This document shows, one piece after another, positions 12,625 through 12,734 of a stretch of 12,734 nt of DNA (positions are counted from its first letter, which is position 1; every line of letters starts with the position of its first letter). The stretch spans positions 1 to 12,734 of the forward strand of contig JAESSV010000148.1 of the NCBI GenBank assembly GCA_016763895.1. Direction: 5' to 3'. The DNA is from Magnetovibrio sp. Lineage in GTDB: Bacteria > Pseudomonadota > Alphaproteobacteria > Rhodospirillales > Magnetovibrionaceae. A program made the position numbers and the translations under genes. Below the pieces are notes generated by a model. The model saw nothing but the letters and a program-made list of their open reading frames with translations, was not told where the DNA came from and searched no databases.

Positions 12625-12734
12625 TTGCTTTTTATTAAATTCCCTACGTTCCTATCAGCTATGGTCATCGCTCTTGCCGTGTATCATACCCCTTCAAATG
12701 TCAGGGCGGCTGATTTTAAGTCTGACAAGGACAA
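12625..12734 (+). CDS. Secreted protein, N-terminal part only (runs off window)
   Basis: An open frame begins at TTG 12625 after AAAGAGAA (12609-12616) and continues without a stop to the window edge (36 codons plus two bases). It encodes a typical signal peptide: a Lys near the start (MLFIKF), a hydrophobic core (FLSAMVIALAV) and a likely cleavage after VRA before Ala-Asp-Phe. An in-frame ATG at 12661 would leave no positive charge before the hydrophobic core, so TTG is preferred. Too little of the mature protein (ADFKSDKD) is present to name a family. Confidence 0.6.
   Translation, partial: MLFIKFPTFLSAMVIALAVYHTPSNVRAADFKSDKD

Noticed and set aside
1..12734. CRISPR arrays, tRNA or rRNA genes, riboswitches
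   Set aside because: No regularly spaced long repeats, tRNA cloverleaf signatures or rRNA-like stretches were seen; nearly all sequence is explained by coding genes.

Overview
The window suggests a proteobacterial genome of moderate GC (mid-40s % by eye). Evidence is an IS3-family (IS407-type) transposase remnant, an outer-membrane-oriented lipid and export gene set, and lipoprotein and signal-peptide genes. Nothing fixes the genus. A low-GC alphaproteobacterium is possible but only a guess. TTG/GTG starts appear at several genes.

Layout. (1) About 1-830 is a dead IS3-family element: orfA has an early in-frame stop, and orfB carries two apparently in-frame internal deletions and lacks its 3' end. 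(2) 867-1628, minus strand: a membrane-anchored DUF218 (YdcF/SanA/ElyC-like) protein. (3) 1671-11203, plus strand: eleven tightly packed genes, mostly with ATGA, TAATG or longer overlaps, forming one operon. In order they are an acyl carrier protein, a COG4648-type membrane protein, an AMP-dependent acyl-ACP ligase, a short FabA/FabZ-type hotdog dehydratase, an LpxL-like acyltransferase, a LolA-like periplasmic protein, an MMPL/RND exporter, an active 3-ketoacyl synthase (KS), a Cys-less KS-like chain-length factor, a second hotdog dehydratase and a FabG-type ketoreductase. (4) A strong hairpin terminator at 11219-11251 serves the convergent minus-strand lipoprotein gene and probably also the operon. 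(5) Minus strand: a small lipoprotein (11274-11663) and a family-2 glycosyltransferase (11749-12522). (6) The start of a divergent secreted protein (12625 to the window edge).

The operon matches the core of aryl polyene (APE)-type type II polyketide clusters, which make membrane-attached conjugated polyene lipids. Inferred scheme: the ligase loads an aryl acid starter on the ACP; the KS:CLF pair elongates with malonyl units; the ketoreductase and the two hotdog dehydratases process each unit to a conjugated double bond; the acyltransferase moves the polyene to a lipid; LolA-like and MMPL proteins move the product to the outer membrane. The set is reduced. The second ACP, extra FabF-like KS, thioesterase, aromatic amino acid ammonia-lyase, methyltransferase and fused glycosyl/acyltransferase found in many larger APE clusters are not in the operon, and a terminator follows the ketoreductase where another KS is often found. 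The product is therefore uncertain.
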